Source of the DNA: Kiritimatiellia bacterium
Lineage (GTDB): Bacteria; Verrucomicrobiota; Kiritimatiellia; UBA8416; YA12-FULL-48-11
Reading direction: 5' to 3'
Length of the DNA stretch: 64,000 nt
NCBI GenBank assembly: GCA_028716365.1
Contig: JAQUPZ010000010.1
Coordinates: forward strand, 1-64,000
Within the stretch, counting starts at the first letter, position 1, and each line of letters starts with the position of its first letter. Shown here piece after piece: positions 19,036-27,992 of this stretch. The position numbers and the translations under genes are program-made. The notes below the pieces were generated by a model. The model did no database searches. It saw nothing but the letters and a program-made list of their open reading frames with translations, and had not been told where the DNA came from.

Positions 19036-20229
19036 TTATTGTTCATCGACTTTTACTTTTTTAGTCTTTTTTTCTTCCTGCTGCTTTTCTTTTTCTTCCT
19101 GCTGTTTTATTTTCGAGTCCAATTCAGCTTTCGATATCAATTCACCTTTCATCTTCCAGGGCGCTTTCCGGCGGAAAGGATTCTTGAAGACATTCTTAAG
19201 CTTCTTCTCCTGCTCAAGATGAATCATGCAGGCAATCTGGCAACCGCGCATCCCCTCAATGGCACGGCCGTACCAGTAAAGCGGGGCCATCTTATATTTC
19301 CTCGATGTGGTGTACGGTTGTGCGGTAAATCCTTTCTCGTCCTCGGTCGTAACCATAAAAGGATTGTATTCCTTGTCTCCACCATGGAAAGAAACACTAC
19401 ACTTGTTAAAGTCCAGCTTCGCCCATTCCAGCTCCTTCCCTGCAACTTTAATTTTCACCGTTTCATTCTCCGATATCGCATGGGACGGGCAATCTTTGAC
19501 ACAGGCCATCTTGCATTTATCCTTCTCGCAGAGTTTTCCTGTAAATAAAGGATCCGGCTCCAGTACCGCATCTGTAATGACCGCCGCAAACATCTGTCTT
19601 GGCCCATATTCAGGGGTCAGGAACGTACCACTGTATCCTATCTCCCCCAGTCCGGCACAGAATGCGGCAACTTTCAACTGAATGAAAATATCGGGATAGG
19701 GTTTTTCAGGCGATACAGTCCTGGAAAAATTACCGTCTATCTTCCCGATCCTCGCAGGATTCACATTTATAAAGTCCGTCCCAATTTCATCAGGATTTAA
19801 TTTGTCAATATTACTCCAGGGAAAATTGTCCGGTATCGGTATCGCTTCGTATCCCTCGTCTTCAATTAACTTGGTAAAATTCCACAGCATCACCGGCTGG
19901 AACACCCAACGGAGCCCTTCATGTCCCATAATGTTGTATGCCGTAAAAAACGTTCCTTCCTCTATACCCCGGAAATTACCCCTGAAAAGACGAAAACCCA
20001 GAACAATCATCGATTTCGCCTCAGGAAATATCTGCCTGGGGTCCAATTGCCTGGGCAATCCTTCAAACCTGTCCATCGAGGTAATTCCAACTATGTCCGC
20101 ACCGCATTTTATGGCGTATTCTTTTACTTTCTTTGTCGAAAGCACCTTCCTGTTTGCCTGGCACGACGATAAAGCTGTAGCTGTTAACATCGAACTTGCA
20201 AGAAATTCCCGGCGGGATAATCGTGACAT
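19036..20229 (-). CDS. Tat-exported reductive-dehalogenase/QueG-like 4Fe-4S protein
   Basis: 397 residues. The leader SRREFLASSMLTATALSSC combines a twin-arginine motif with a lipobox-like LSSC, suggesting a membrane-anchored periplasmic protein. The body is a close paralogue of the next gene (GADIVGITSMDRFEG, GLGEIGYSGTFLTPEYGPRQ). The ferredoxin region is CEKDKCKMACVKDC, with an extra residue in the first Cys spacing, and a second cluster region GCQIAC lies near residue 330. A Lys/Glu/Gln-rich tail of about 35 residues ends the protein. True respiratory reductive dehalogenases are also Tat proteins but need a small membrane anchor, and no such anchor gene is adjacent. Function unknown; an extracytoplasmic corrinoid or Fe-S reductase is plausible. 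Confidence 0.7.
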   Translation of the reverse strand: MSRLSRREFLASSMLTATALSSCQANRKVLSTKKVKEYAIKCGADIVGITSMDRFEGLPRQLDPRQIFPEAKSMIVLGFRLFRGNFRGIEEGTFFTAYNIMGHEGLRWVFQPVMLWNFTKLIEDEGYEAIPIPDNFPWSNIDKLNPDEIGTDFINVNPARIGKIDGNFSRTVSPEKPYPDIFIQLKVAAFCAGLGEIGYSGTFLTPEYGPRQMFAAVITDAVLEPDPLFTGKLCEKDKCKMACVKDCPSHAISENETVKIKVAGKELEWAKLDFNKCSVSFHGGDKEYNPFMVTTEDEKGFTAQPYTTSRKYKMAPLYWYGRAIEGMRGCQIACMIHLEQEKKLKNVFKNPFRRKAPWKMKGELISKAELDSKIKQQEEKEKQQEEKKTKKVKVDEQ

Positions 20230-20348
20230 GTCGAATCTCCTTGAATTATGAGTTACAACTTACTTGCGTATTTAACCACTGGAACCAAAAGACATTGTAC
20301 AGGCCGACCCAACTCTCAACGTCCCATGAAAAACAGTTATATGCCAGG

Positions 20349-21713
20349 TTACGGCATGCGGGTCAGTTCATATTTCCGCATGACCGGTTTGTTGGCCGCG
20401 TAAATCTGGTCTTCGTATTGTTTTATTTGTGCGAGTTTCTCGGCAACACCGGGCTTGAACTCCGGCAACCATTTCTCAAATTCGGCACGTTTGGCGGCCG
20501 CCGCGTCCTTATCGGTACCACTCTCCAGCTTCTGTATTTCACGGCGCATCATCTTCAGTTTGAGCCAGTGGCCGCGTAACGCTTTTACTGCCTTTTCGTT
20601 CCGCTCTTTATTTAACATTGCTACTTTAAGCGCCTGCTGATACTGCGGGGTCTTTTCGTTCCCTTCCAGTTCGACGCCAAATGCAAGCTGGCCTTCGGTA
20701 AATGCCCCTACAAGTTCGCCGTCAATGCGCAGTTCATACTTGCCGGGTTTGAGGTTGCCGACGGTGATCTTCTCGTTACTGTAACGATGGCCCAAGTGGG
20801 TCAGTTTACAGCCATCAGCTGCGTCAGGCGGCAGTACCCACGGCAACGCGTTGGCTTTGAACGTAAAGCTGATTTTATCATCTCCGGCCTGCAGGTCGGC
20901 GGCCTTGCCGTTGATTCCGGTGACAGTGAACTTGCCGGTCTTCGGCTGCTGGCGAACGATGATTTGCGAGACGGTACTGCGCGGGATCATGTCGTTGATA
21001 ATCGCTGTTGCCATGACGACCTGGCCGGTCGGGCTGGGATGTACAGCATCCGGTATCAGTGTAAAATTCGGATCCTTCTTACGCTGTGTCATTGTCAAAT
21101 CATTGAGCGGTGTCCACATGTTCACAAAGCCCAGGCCGCGCTGGCTGGCGATTTCGCGTAACCAGGTGCCATAGAAAGCGAGCACACTGTTATAATAGGT
21201 ATCGCGTGGCTCGGCAGGTTTACGCATCCGTGCGGCGCGCGAATCGTGCATTGTCGGCGTCATCGGTATAGCAAGCGCCCCAATGGCGGCAATTTTGTCC
21301 AACAACTCGATCATACCCTTTTCGTAAGTCTCGAAAATCTGCGGTACGAAGTTTGTGTAACTGCCATCGTTCATGCCGAGCAGGATCGTCACGTATTTCG
21401 GCTTGAATGCTGCTACATCGTCATCGAAACGTGCCAGTGCGTCGGCGGCACGGTCACCGCCAATTCCGCTATTATGGAAACAGATGCGCCGATCCGGGTA
21501 ACGCGTGTAATAATAGTCCTCGATATACTGTGTATAGAGACACTGATGCGTAATACTGTCGCCAAGAAAAACCATCGTGTCACCATCTTTCAGTTCGATA
21601 CCGGAAAGTATCGGCTTAAACTCCGGCACCGCCACAGGCGTATTGGTTTGCTGCGCAAAGAGCGGTACAATAGCAGTAAAGAGAACGACGATGAGAGTAC
21701 GTAATGTTTTCAT
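20349..21713 (-). CDS. SGNH/GDSL hydrolase (secreted esterase) with C-terminal helical extension
   Basis: 454 residues with a signal peptide ending FAQ. All four SGNH blocks are visible: GDSI (Ser53), GIGGDRA, GMND and IPDAVHPSPTG, giving the Ser/Gly/Asn/His active site of carbohydrate-ester hydrolases. After the ~230-residue catalytic domain come a beta region (~240-330) and a charged helical tail (~350-454) seen in SGNH proteins of PVC bacteria. It likely removes acetyl or other acyl groups from polysaccharides in the periplasm. It lies 119 bp upstream of the QueG-like operon on the same strand. Weak ribosome binding site. Confidence 0.88.
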   Translation of the reverse strand: MKTLRTLIVVLFTAIVPLFAQQTNTPVAVPEFKPILSGIELKDGDTMVFLGDSITHQCLYTQYIEDYYYTRYPDRRICFHNSGIGGDRAADALARFDDDVAAFKPKYVTILLGMNDGSYTNFVPQIFETYEKGMIELLDKIAAIGALAIPMTPTMHDSRAARMRKPAEPRDTYYNSVLAFYGTWLREIASQRGLGFVNMWTPLNDLTMTQRKKDPNFTLIPDAVHPSPTGQVVMATAIINDMIPRSTVSQIIVRQQPKTGKFTVTGINGKAADLQAGDDKISFTFKANALPWVLPPDAADGCKLTHLGHRYSNEKITVGNLKPGKYELRIDGELVGAFTEGQLAFGVELEGNEKTPQYQQALKVAMLNKERNEKAVKALRGHWLKLKMMRREIQKLESGTDKDAAAAKRAEFEKWLPEFKPGVAEKLAQIKQYEDQIYAANKPVMRKYELTRMP

Positions 21714-21920
21714 GATGTTATTGTTGTTACGGGGTTATAAGTTATTGTTTGTTTTGACATGGGCTTAAACCACTATCGTTTTTCAGCCTTTTCCGTCGTT
21801 GATCAGTGACATCCATAGAAATGAAAACATCGATAAATGTCAAGATGGGTTTTGACAAATCGAGAGAACGACAGCAAATAGATTCCTAATTGTTTAGTAC
21901 GTGGCCTAAAAAGCACCGTC

Positions 21921-23927
21921 TCAGCGGGAGACTGATTCAAACTGAAGCCGGAATTTCCGGACCAGCGTTTTCTTTGCCTGACCGTTAACAGCCTCCACCG
22001 TGATAGTCCCTTCCCTGGATGGCGGTCTCTGCACAAGGAATAGTCCATCTTCTGCCACATGCGTCTTGCCGCCATTCACAGTAAGTGTCGTTCCCGGTTC
22101 CACCCAGCCGTGAATATCGATAGAACAATTATTTCCAACGACTGAATGTTCAAAAGGATTAGTCTGGAGAATCATGCGGGGCGATGCATCCATTCCGACG
22201 GCCTCTTCAATTGCCTGCTGTCGGGCAGCGTACAGCACTTCCGGATCACGTGTATAATCACTGCACGTCCGGACCACCGGTAAAGCAATTTCTACCCCGC
22301 GCCGCGTTGGTTCGATCATTTCGGCCACGCGCGGACTGAGCGTTGCCTTGATTGCGGCAATTTTCTTCTCAAGAAGCCAGAGGCACTCGTAGTCCTGAAG
22401 TCCATTCCGCATCTGTTCCCAGCGGAGCGAATTCAGCAGGCCGCCCTTTTTGGGGTAAACATGCCAGCCGTCACCACGGTGCTGGCCCGGAGCATCAACA
22501 GGATCATCCGTCCACGCATTCAACCCCCAGTGCAGGTAACCTTTCATGCCATAACGGTAGTTGAGCCAATGCATGATCCTTGATTCAATCAGTGGAACGT
22601 CAACCGTCTTGTTCGGCGTCGATCCCTGCTGGTAAATACCCACGGTATAAAACCACAACTCGTTACCACGACGCTGGGCCGCCAGATATGTTTCCAGCCA
22701 TGTCGACAGATGGTCAAGTTTTGGGACCCATACCTCAAGGCGATCGAGGCAATGTGTCGTTTCGATGGCATCGATTCTGCGAAGTTCCGGTGCATACTGA
22801 TGGACAACGTCGGACGCTTCGCGCCAGTCCATGACATTGGAATTGGAAGGTTCATCGCTGATGTGAAATACGGTCTTATCCAGCCACTTTTTCTCGCGGA
22901 GATGTGTCACAAAGGCCGGAAGAAATTTGGATAGAAATTCCTTACCGTCAATCCTGACCGTCTTGCCGGTAGACTCATCTTTCACGCTGAAGTTGTTTAA
23001 CTTGACCTCATGGCTTGACCAGCCACCTTCGCCAAAATGGGCGACAAACCCTGTTTCGAGCAGATTCATACGTCCGGTACTCCAGAAAATGTCCGCCCAA
23101 TGGTCGAAAGCGGAAAAATCGAAATTGAATTTTCCATCAGCCGCCCGTGTTGTCTTGATTAAACCCATACTTGCACGAAAAACATTCTGCCGGTGGTCGG
23201 CCATATTTTCGGCATATACAGCAAGCATCTTCTCAAACGCATTCGTATCGGACGGATCTATTCCGTGATGTTTTTTGAACTGGTGCGTAGAGAACCATTC
23301 TGCAACCATCACATGACGATCATCAGGAAGCATAAGCGGATAGACTGTCACAACCAGGGGGATTGCCACACTGGTGTCACCCGAACGAACCGTAACATCA
23401 CCCCGGTATTCGCCAGGTTTGGCGTCCTTTGGGATACGAATTGTCAGGTAAATGGCCTTGAGCGAACCCTTTGCCGGTGAACACTGCTGTTGATCGCTCA
23501 GCAGGTCGGGGAACCTGGCCGGGGCCGGTCTTATCAGGTCACTCTTTACAAGCTTTGGTGTGTTCGTCTTGATAAGGATGTTCTCAACATAATTCCACTT
23601 GACGGTATTTGCATCCAGGGTTGCGGAACCATCGGTAAGCTTGAGCGGACCGGTGACAACAGTCATGTCTTTGATATCTTCGTTGGCCCGAACAACACAT
23701 TGGGCCGAGATAATTTCGTTGCATATGCCAAATACACGAACTTCTTTGGTCTGGTTACTGGACAAACCATAGCCATCTTCAAAGACACGAACTGCGTCGC
23801 TGACCCCAAAGACTTCAAAAGGTGCAACAACAGCGCACTCGGAAACACTGCCTGACAATATCATTACAACCGACAAAACCAATACCCGGGTGATAGTGCG
23901 GAAAAATAGCTTTTTATGAGAATTCAT
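21921..23927 (-). CDS. Secreted DUF4091 (GH123-like) glycoside hydrolase
   Basis: 668 residues from the ATG at 23927, placed there because GAAAGGAA precedes it and a signal peptide follows (VLVLSVVMILSGSVSECA); an ATG 57 bp upstream adds a charged segment unlikely in a leader. An N-terminal beta-sandwich (~30-200) includes the phrase KAIYLTIRIPKDAKPGEYRG, common to this family. The TIM-barrel catalytic domain has FHISDEPS, whose adjacent Asp-Glu matches the GH123 substrate-assisted catalytic pair, and MKGYLHWGLNAW. The C-terminal domain (~590-668) is an Ig-like glycan-binding module. GH123 relatives act on N-acetylgalactosaminides; the substrate here is inferred only. Confidence 0.82.
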   Translation of the reverse strand: MNSHKKLFFRTITRVLVLSVVMILSGSVSECAVVAPFEVFGVSDAVRVFEDGYGLSSNQTKEVRVFGICNEIISAQCVVRANEDIKDMTVVTGPLKLTDGSATLDANTVKWNYVENILIKTNTPKLVKSDLIRPAPARFPDLLSDQQQCSPAKGSLKAIYLTIRIPKDAKPGEYRGDVTVRSGDTSVAIPLVVTVYPLMLPDDRHVMVAEWFSTHQFKKHHGIDPSDTNAFEKMLAVYAENMADHRQNVFRASMGLIKTTRAADGKFNFDFSAFDHWADIFWSTGRMNLLETGFVAHFGEGGWSSHEVKLNNFSVKDESTGKTVRIDGKEFLSKFLPAFVTHLREKKWLDKTVFHISDEPSNSNVMDWREASDVVHQYAPELRRIDAIETTHCLDRLEVWVPKLDHLSTWLETYLAAQRRGNELWFYTVGIYQQGSTPNKTVDVPLIESRIMHWLNYRYGMKGYLHWGLNAWTDDPVDAPGQHRGDGWHVYPKKGGLLNSLRWEQMRNGLQDYECLWLLEKKIAAIKATLSPRVAEMIEPTRRGVEIALPVVRTCSDYTRDPEVLYAARQQAIEEAVGMDASPRMILQTNPFEHSVVGNNCSIDIHGWVEPGTTLTVNGGKTHVAEDGLFLVQRPPSREGTITVEAVNGQAKKTLVRKFRLQFESVSR

Positions 23928-24037
23928 AAATGGTTCCTTTCGTTTCCTGTCAATGGTAGGGCCCGGCGACCCCGCCCTACCCAAAATTATTTATACTCCA
24001 TTTCGATAACACGCCCTTGGTAACTTACACAGAAAGC

Positions 24038-24958
24038 CTACTTAAAAAACGGGAATAGCTTCTTTAATTCATCCTTGCCTGGCCGGCGGCCGTATTCACA
24101 GATCTCAAAGGCCTCGGCGCATTTGATGTTCGCACCTTTCTCAGGACCGTACCATTCGACAAGAAGATCGCGATACTGCTTTGCAATCCCTTCCTGCCCC
24201 TTCCCGCGCCGGTCGCGAAGCCACTGTAATCGCTCTTCCTTTTCCTTCGGGTTCTTGTCAGCATATTCCTGCGATCCGCCGCAACCTCCCTCATATACCT
24301 GCGACACCAGCGCATCCATTCCGAGTAATTTCTTTTCCATTACATCGTCGATCGAGACAATAATGTCGGGCTTGAAAGGATTTGGCTTTTGAAACCCGTC
24401 GCGGAAATACATGAAGATGGGATTCTTTTTCAGGTGCGGTACATCCGGGCAGAAATACGGAACGGTAACCATGAACGCCGCATCCTGTACGAGGATGCCG
24501 GTATAACGGTGGTCGGGATGATAGTCATTGGGCCGGTGGCAGAAAACTATGTCCGCTTTCCATTCGCGGATAAGACGAACGAAAGTCCGCCGGTTTTCCA
24601 GAGTCGGCATTAATTCGCCATCATGAATATCAAGGACCTCGGCCGTCGTACCAAGGATCTCGGCACAGCGCTTTACTTCGGCCGTGCGCCGTTGTGCCAG
24701 AGGTCCGCCGGCAATCTTCCAGTGACCGATATCGCCGTTGGTGGTGGACACCAGTTTCACACGATGCCCCTGCGCCGCCCATTTTGCGGCTGTCCCGCCA
24801 ATCTGGAACTCACAATCATCCGGGTGCGCCCCAAACGCAATGATCCTCAGCTTACCATCATCACCCTGTGCATTTACCTGCCCCACCATGCCCCATCCAA
24901 AGCCCAGACACACGCATACGACGAGACACATACTCGACACGCTTCTTTTTCCTTTCAT
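24038..24958 (-). CDS. PIG-L family (LmbE-like) deacetylase, secreted
   Basis: 306 residues with a signal peptide of ~30. The zinc site is given by AHPDD (His45, Asp48) and the downstream HPDH (147-150), the two hallmark motifs of LmbE/PIG-L N-acetylglucosaminyl deacetylases. The gene is 110 bp ahead of the DUF4091 glycosidase and 42 bp behind the amidohydrolase, in what appears to be one catabolic unit on the minus strand. The C-terminal ~80 residues (GGCGGSQEYADKNPKEKEE) extend past the usual 230-residue fold, as in other PVC homologues. Likely N-deacetylation of an amino sugar; exact substrate unknown. Confidence 0.88.
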   Translation of the reverse strand: MKGKRSVSSMCLVVCVCLGFGWGMVGQVNAQGDDGKLRIIAFGAHPDDCEFQIGGTAAKWAAQGHRVKLVSTTNGDIGHWKIAGGPLAQRRTAEVKRCAEILGTTAEVLDIHDGELMPTLENRRTFVRLIREWKADIVFCHRPNDYHPDHRYTGILVQDAAFMVTVPYFCPDVPHLKKNPIFMYFRDGFQKPNPFKPDIIVSIDDVMEKKLLGMDALVSQVYEGGCGGSQEYADKNPKEKEERLQWLRDRRGKGQEGIAKQYRDLLVEWYGPEKGANIKCAEAFEICEYGRRPGKDELKKLFPFFK

Positions 24959-25000
24959 CTTGTCTGCTCCTTTGCTTATTTGCGTAACTTACGCGTACAT

Positions 25001-26737
25001 TTATTTATCAGACTGAAAAACCGTCTTGCCATTCACCATCGTGCGCAACACTTTGATCTGGCGCAGTTCATCTTCCGGGCAGGCAAGGTAGTCACGGTCA
25101 ATCACAACGAGATCGGCAAGTTTACCCGGTTCAAGTGAGCCGAGCTTGTCTTCGTCGAAACTCAGCCGCGCGGCCCATAGCGTTACGGCCCGCAATGCGT
25201 CGAGCCTCGAGAGCTTCTGGTACGCGCCATAGACGTTGCCGCAATCGGTCTTACGGGCAACGGCAATCCAGAGCATCAGTGCCGGGTTGAACGAGTTCAT
25301 TGCGTGATCGGGATCAAAGCCGATCATGTGGTCGCTGTTTACTGCTACGGACACGCCACCGCGCATCCACTCGCCAAGGCCGATGAATCGCTCTGCCCAC
25401 GGCTTGCCGTAAATATCTGCCAGCACCTCGGCATCCCGGTAGTAGAGATAGCCCTGCGTGTCCACACAGACGCCGAGTTCCTTTGTGCGACGCGCAATTG
25501 CCGGCGTCGGGAAATAAGTGTGCAGCAGGTTGAAACGTCGCTGTTTAATGCTTGGATCTTCGGCAGCAACCGCGGCGATTGCATCGAGTATGGCCTCCGT
25601 GCCGCCATCGCCGGTAACGTGACAGCTCATTGACCACCCGAGGCGGTTGACCGTTGCAAAGACCGTCTTCAACTCATCGGGTTTGTAGTAAAGTTCGCCC
25701 TGATAGTTCGGGTCAGTCAGTCGATAGAACCGGATGCGCCGTTCGCCGTAAGGTTCGCTCAACCGCGTCGTGCCCCAGTGGATGCCACCATCCAGGGTTA
25801 TCTTCATCTGACTGGCCTTTACCCAGTCGTCACCTTCGCCCGGCTTCAGACCGATCGACTTCACATATTTTTCGACTCCTTCGGCCGTCCGCGCGGAAAA
25901 CCTGAATGTCGCCCGCATCCGCGTGGTGAGTTGGCCGTTATCACGAAGTTCGCTGAACATTTTGACTCCTTCACGATCAGTTGCGCGCTCGAAGATGGTC
26001 GTGATACCAACCTCGTTATAGCGGTGAAGAAGGCTGATCAATGCCGCCATCGTCTGCTCGCGCGTAACCGTTGGTCGCGGGAAAAACTTGCGAAGCGTCT
26101 GGTTACCGCCCCGGATGAGAACAGGCCGGCCCTGGTCATCGCGTATGATTTCACCATCGGGCAGCTTACTGCCGGCGTCCACAATACCAAGCGCACGAAA
26201 GCCGGCAGTGTTCAATACGTGCTTCATCACCGATGTGTAGACCACAGGATTGTTAGTCGTAGCCGCGTCCAGTTCGGCTGGCGTCGGATGCCGGCGCTCC
26301 TTCAGACGAGTAATCTCGTTGCGCGGCACTTCGATCCACTGTCCCGCAGGCAATTCGCACGCAAGTCGACGAATCCAGTTCTGCATCTCCCCTATACTCG
26401 ACAGTTCGACATAAGTATCAGTCACCGATGCACGCGCTGCGCCGATGGAATGGACGTGCGACTCGATAAAACCCGGTAGGACAGTCTTACCGTCGAGACG
26501 AATGACCTCAGCACAATTACCCGCAAGCTTGAGGATCTCTGCGCTCGTGCCCACTGCGACGATGCGCCCGTCTCGAATTGCCAGCGCTTCCGCGATCTGA
26601 TCATGCGCGTCAAGGGTGATTAGTTTTCCTCCGATGAGTATGGTGTCCGCCTTTTTCTCGGCAGACAGTGTTGTTGGAATCACAATGAACAGACAAAACA
26701 TCACCGCAACAGGCAGTGTTAACGCGTTTGATTTCAT
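25001..26737 (-). CDS. Secreted amidohydrolase (Amidohydro_3, YtcJ-like)
   Basis: 578 residues with a signal peptide. The N-terminal composite domain has DTILIGGKLITLDAHDQIAEALAI-type strands, followed by the metal-binding LPGFIESHVHS (HxH). The remaining barrel includes TLDGGIHWGT, SCHVTGDGGTEAI and NSDHMIGFDP, the later His and Asp ligands of the amidohydrolase superfamily. Family members with this layout are called YtcJ-like or N-substituted formamide deformylase-like; the substrate cannot be told from sequence. GGAGGAAAA precedes the start. Genes on both sides lie within 26-42 bp, so it belongs to the hydrolase operon 21.9-30.1 kb. Confidence 0.88.
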   Translation of the reverse strand: MKSNALTLPVAVMFCLFIVIPTTLSAEKKADTILIGGKLITLDAHDQIAEALAIRDGRIVAVGTSAEILKLAGNCAEVIRLDGKTVLPGFIESHVHSIGAARASVTDTYVELSSIGEMQNWIRRLACELPAGQWIEVPRNEITRLKERRHPTPAELDAATTNNPVVYTSVMKHVLNTAGFRALGIVDAGSKLPDGEIIRDDQGRPVLIRGGNQTLRKFFPRPTVTREQTMAALISLLHRYNEVGITTIFERATDREGVKMFSELRDNGQLTTRMRATFRFSARTAEGVEKYVKSIGLKPGEGDDWVKASQMKITLDGGIHWGTTRLSEPYGERRIRFYRLTDPNYQGELYYKPDELKTVFATVNRLGWSMSCHVTGDGGTEAILDAIAAVAAEDPSIKQRRFNLLHTYFPTPAIARRTKELGVCVDTQGYLYYRDAEVLADIYGKPWAERFIGLGEWMRGGVSVAVNSDHMIGFDPDHAMNSFNPALMLWIAVARKTDCGNVYGAYQKLSRLDALRAVTLWAARLSFDEDKLGSLEPGKLADLVVIDRDYLACPEDELRQIKVLRTMVNGKTVFQSDK

Positions 26738-26763
26738 CGCATTTTCCTCCGGGTCACAGTAAT

Positions 26764-27957
26764 TTATCTCAGCTTCTCCAACACCACGTCCTCAACCCAG
26801 GCAGACTTGTAACCATGCTCCCAGGCGAATCGCACCGCCGTCTCGACTCGCTCACGGTAGTCAGACATATACGCGCGGTAGAACGGGTAGAAGTACTGCT
26901 CGTGGATCATCATGTAAAGGAAGCCGTTGAGCTTCGGGTCTTTCATCACTTTTTCAAGATGGGGTACTATGTCGGCCAGCTTCACCCGGTTGCAGCAGAT
27001 GTCACTGGACGGCATGATTATATCTTCATCATTGTCATACCAGAAGTCGCGTTCCTTCACATGTGCATCCAGCCCGCGTTTCACATACTGTGCACTGCGC
27101 GACAATCCGGGTATTATCTTTATTCCCCTCGCCCGGAATGCCCGCGCCGCGCCTACCGACATTTCGTTAAAGTGCGGTACCGTTGCCGGAGACAGCAACT
27201 CCTCTCCGGCGAACCGCACTATCTCGCTGTGTACCTGATCAAGACATTTCAACGTGTACTCATAAGTGGAATTCCGATGCGGGAAGGATGGCGCGTTGGC
27301 ATACGCGTGGAACGTGAGCCGCAGCCACTCCGCCGCCTGCCGGAACTCCGGCTTGTATTTGTCCGGCATCTTGTAAAGCGTGAAGCCATCCACATCATCG
27401 TAATAATATATATGCATATGGATCAGCGCACCGTACTTTTTGTAGAGGCTATGGAAGAAGTTGATGAACGGATTCTCGTAAATTGACTTGTAATTACTGC
27501 GCGCGATGTCCTTCAACCACCAAATGTTGTCATCAATGTAATACTGGAACTTCCCGACCGCTTTGGGTAACCAATACACCACGATCTTCTCGCATTCACC
27601 CGCCTTTGCAGACGCCGTCAGCGTGTTGCGATATCCGTCCAGACGAAGCCTGGCCTCAAACTCGTTTTCTCCGGTGCGCGTCGCCAATATACCGTTCACG
27701 CGCAGTCCTTCCGCAGGGCAACCCTCCACGCTCAACTTCGCCGTAAAGTACAACGATCCATCTTTCTGCTCGCCATCGTTGGCGTTCAGCATGTCACCGT
27801 CCATGGGAAACAAAAATTTGATTGTTCCTTTTTTCTCCTCCGCACACACAACACGATGCGGGCTGAGGAGGGACATTCCGGCAAGAGCGGCAGTTGATTT
27901 CAGGAAATTACGCCGGTTGGTGGACAATCTCAGCAAATTGGACTGGCTTATATTCAT
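26764..27957 (-). CDS. Tat-exported polysaccharide-deacetylase-like protein
   Basis: About 398 residues. The leader contains NRRNFLKSTAALAGMSLLSP, a twin-arginine signal. The rest resembles a deformed NodB/TIM barrel seen in uncharacterised proteins of Lentisphaerota and Firmicutes: FQYYIDDNIWWLKDIA, INFFHSLYKKYGALIHMHIYYY and WLRLTFHAYANAPSFPHRN, the last with a His likely in the active site. I know of no assigned reaction for this group; a polysaccharide deacetylase-like hydrolase is an inference from the fold-like pattern and the neighbours. The ATG at 27957 is used rather than a TTG one codon upstream. It follows the esterase by 35 bp. Confidence 0.5.
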   Translation of the reverse strand: MNISQSNLLRLSTNRRNFLKSTAALAGMSLLSPHRVVCAEEKKGTIKFLFPMDGDMLNANDGEQKDGSLYFTAKLSVEGCPAEGLRVNGILATRTGENEFEARLRLDGYRNTLTASAKAGECEKIVVYWLPKAVGKFQYYIDDNIWWLKDIARSNYKSIYENPFINFFHSLYKKYGALIHMHIYYYDDVDGFTLYKMPDKYKPEFRQAAEWLRLTFHAYANAPSFPHRNSTYEYTLKCLDQVHSEIVRFAGEELLSPATVPHFNEMSVGAARAFRARGIKIIPGLSRSAQYVKRGLDAHVKERDFWYDNDEDIIMPSSDICCNRVKLADIVPHLEKVMKDPKLNGFLYMMIHEQYFYPFYRAYMSDYRERVETAVRFAWEHGYKSAWVEDVVLEKLR

Positions 27958-27992
27958 CAAACCTCTCTTGGACCAGTTAAAGTTGCGACCTT

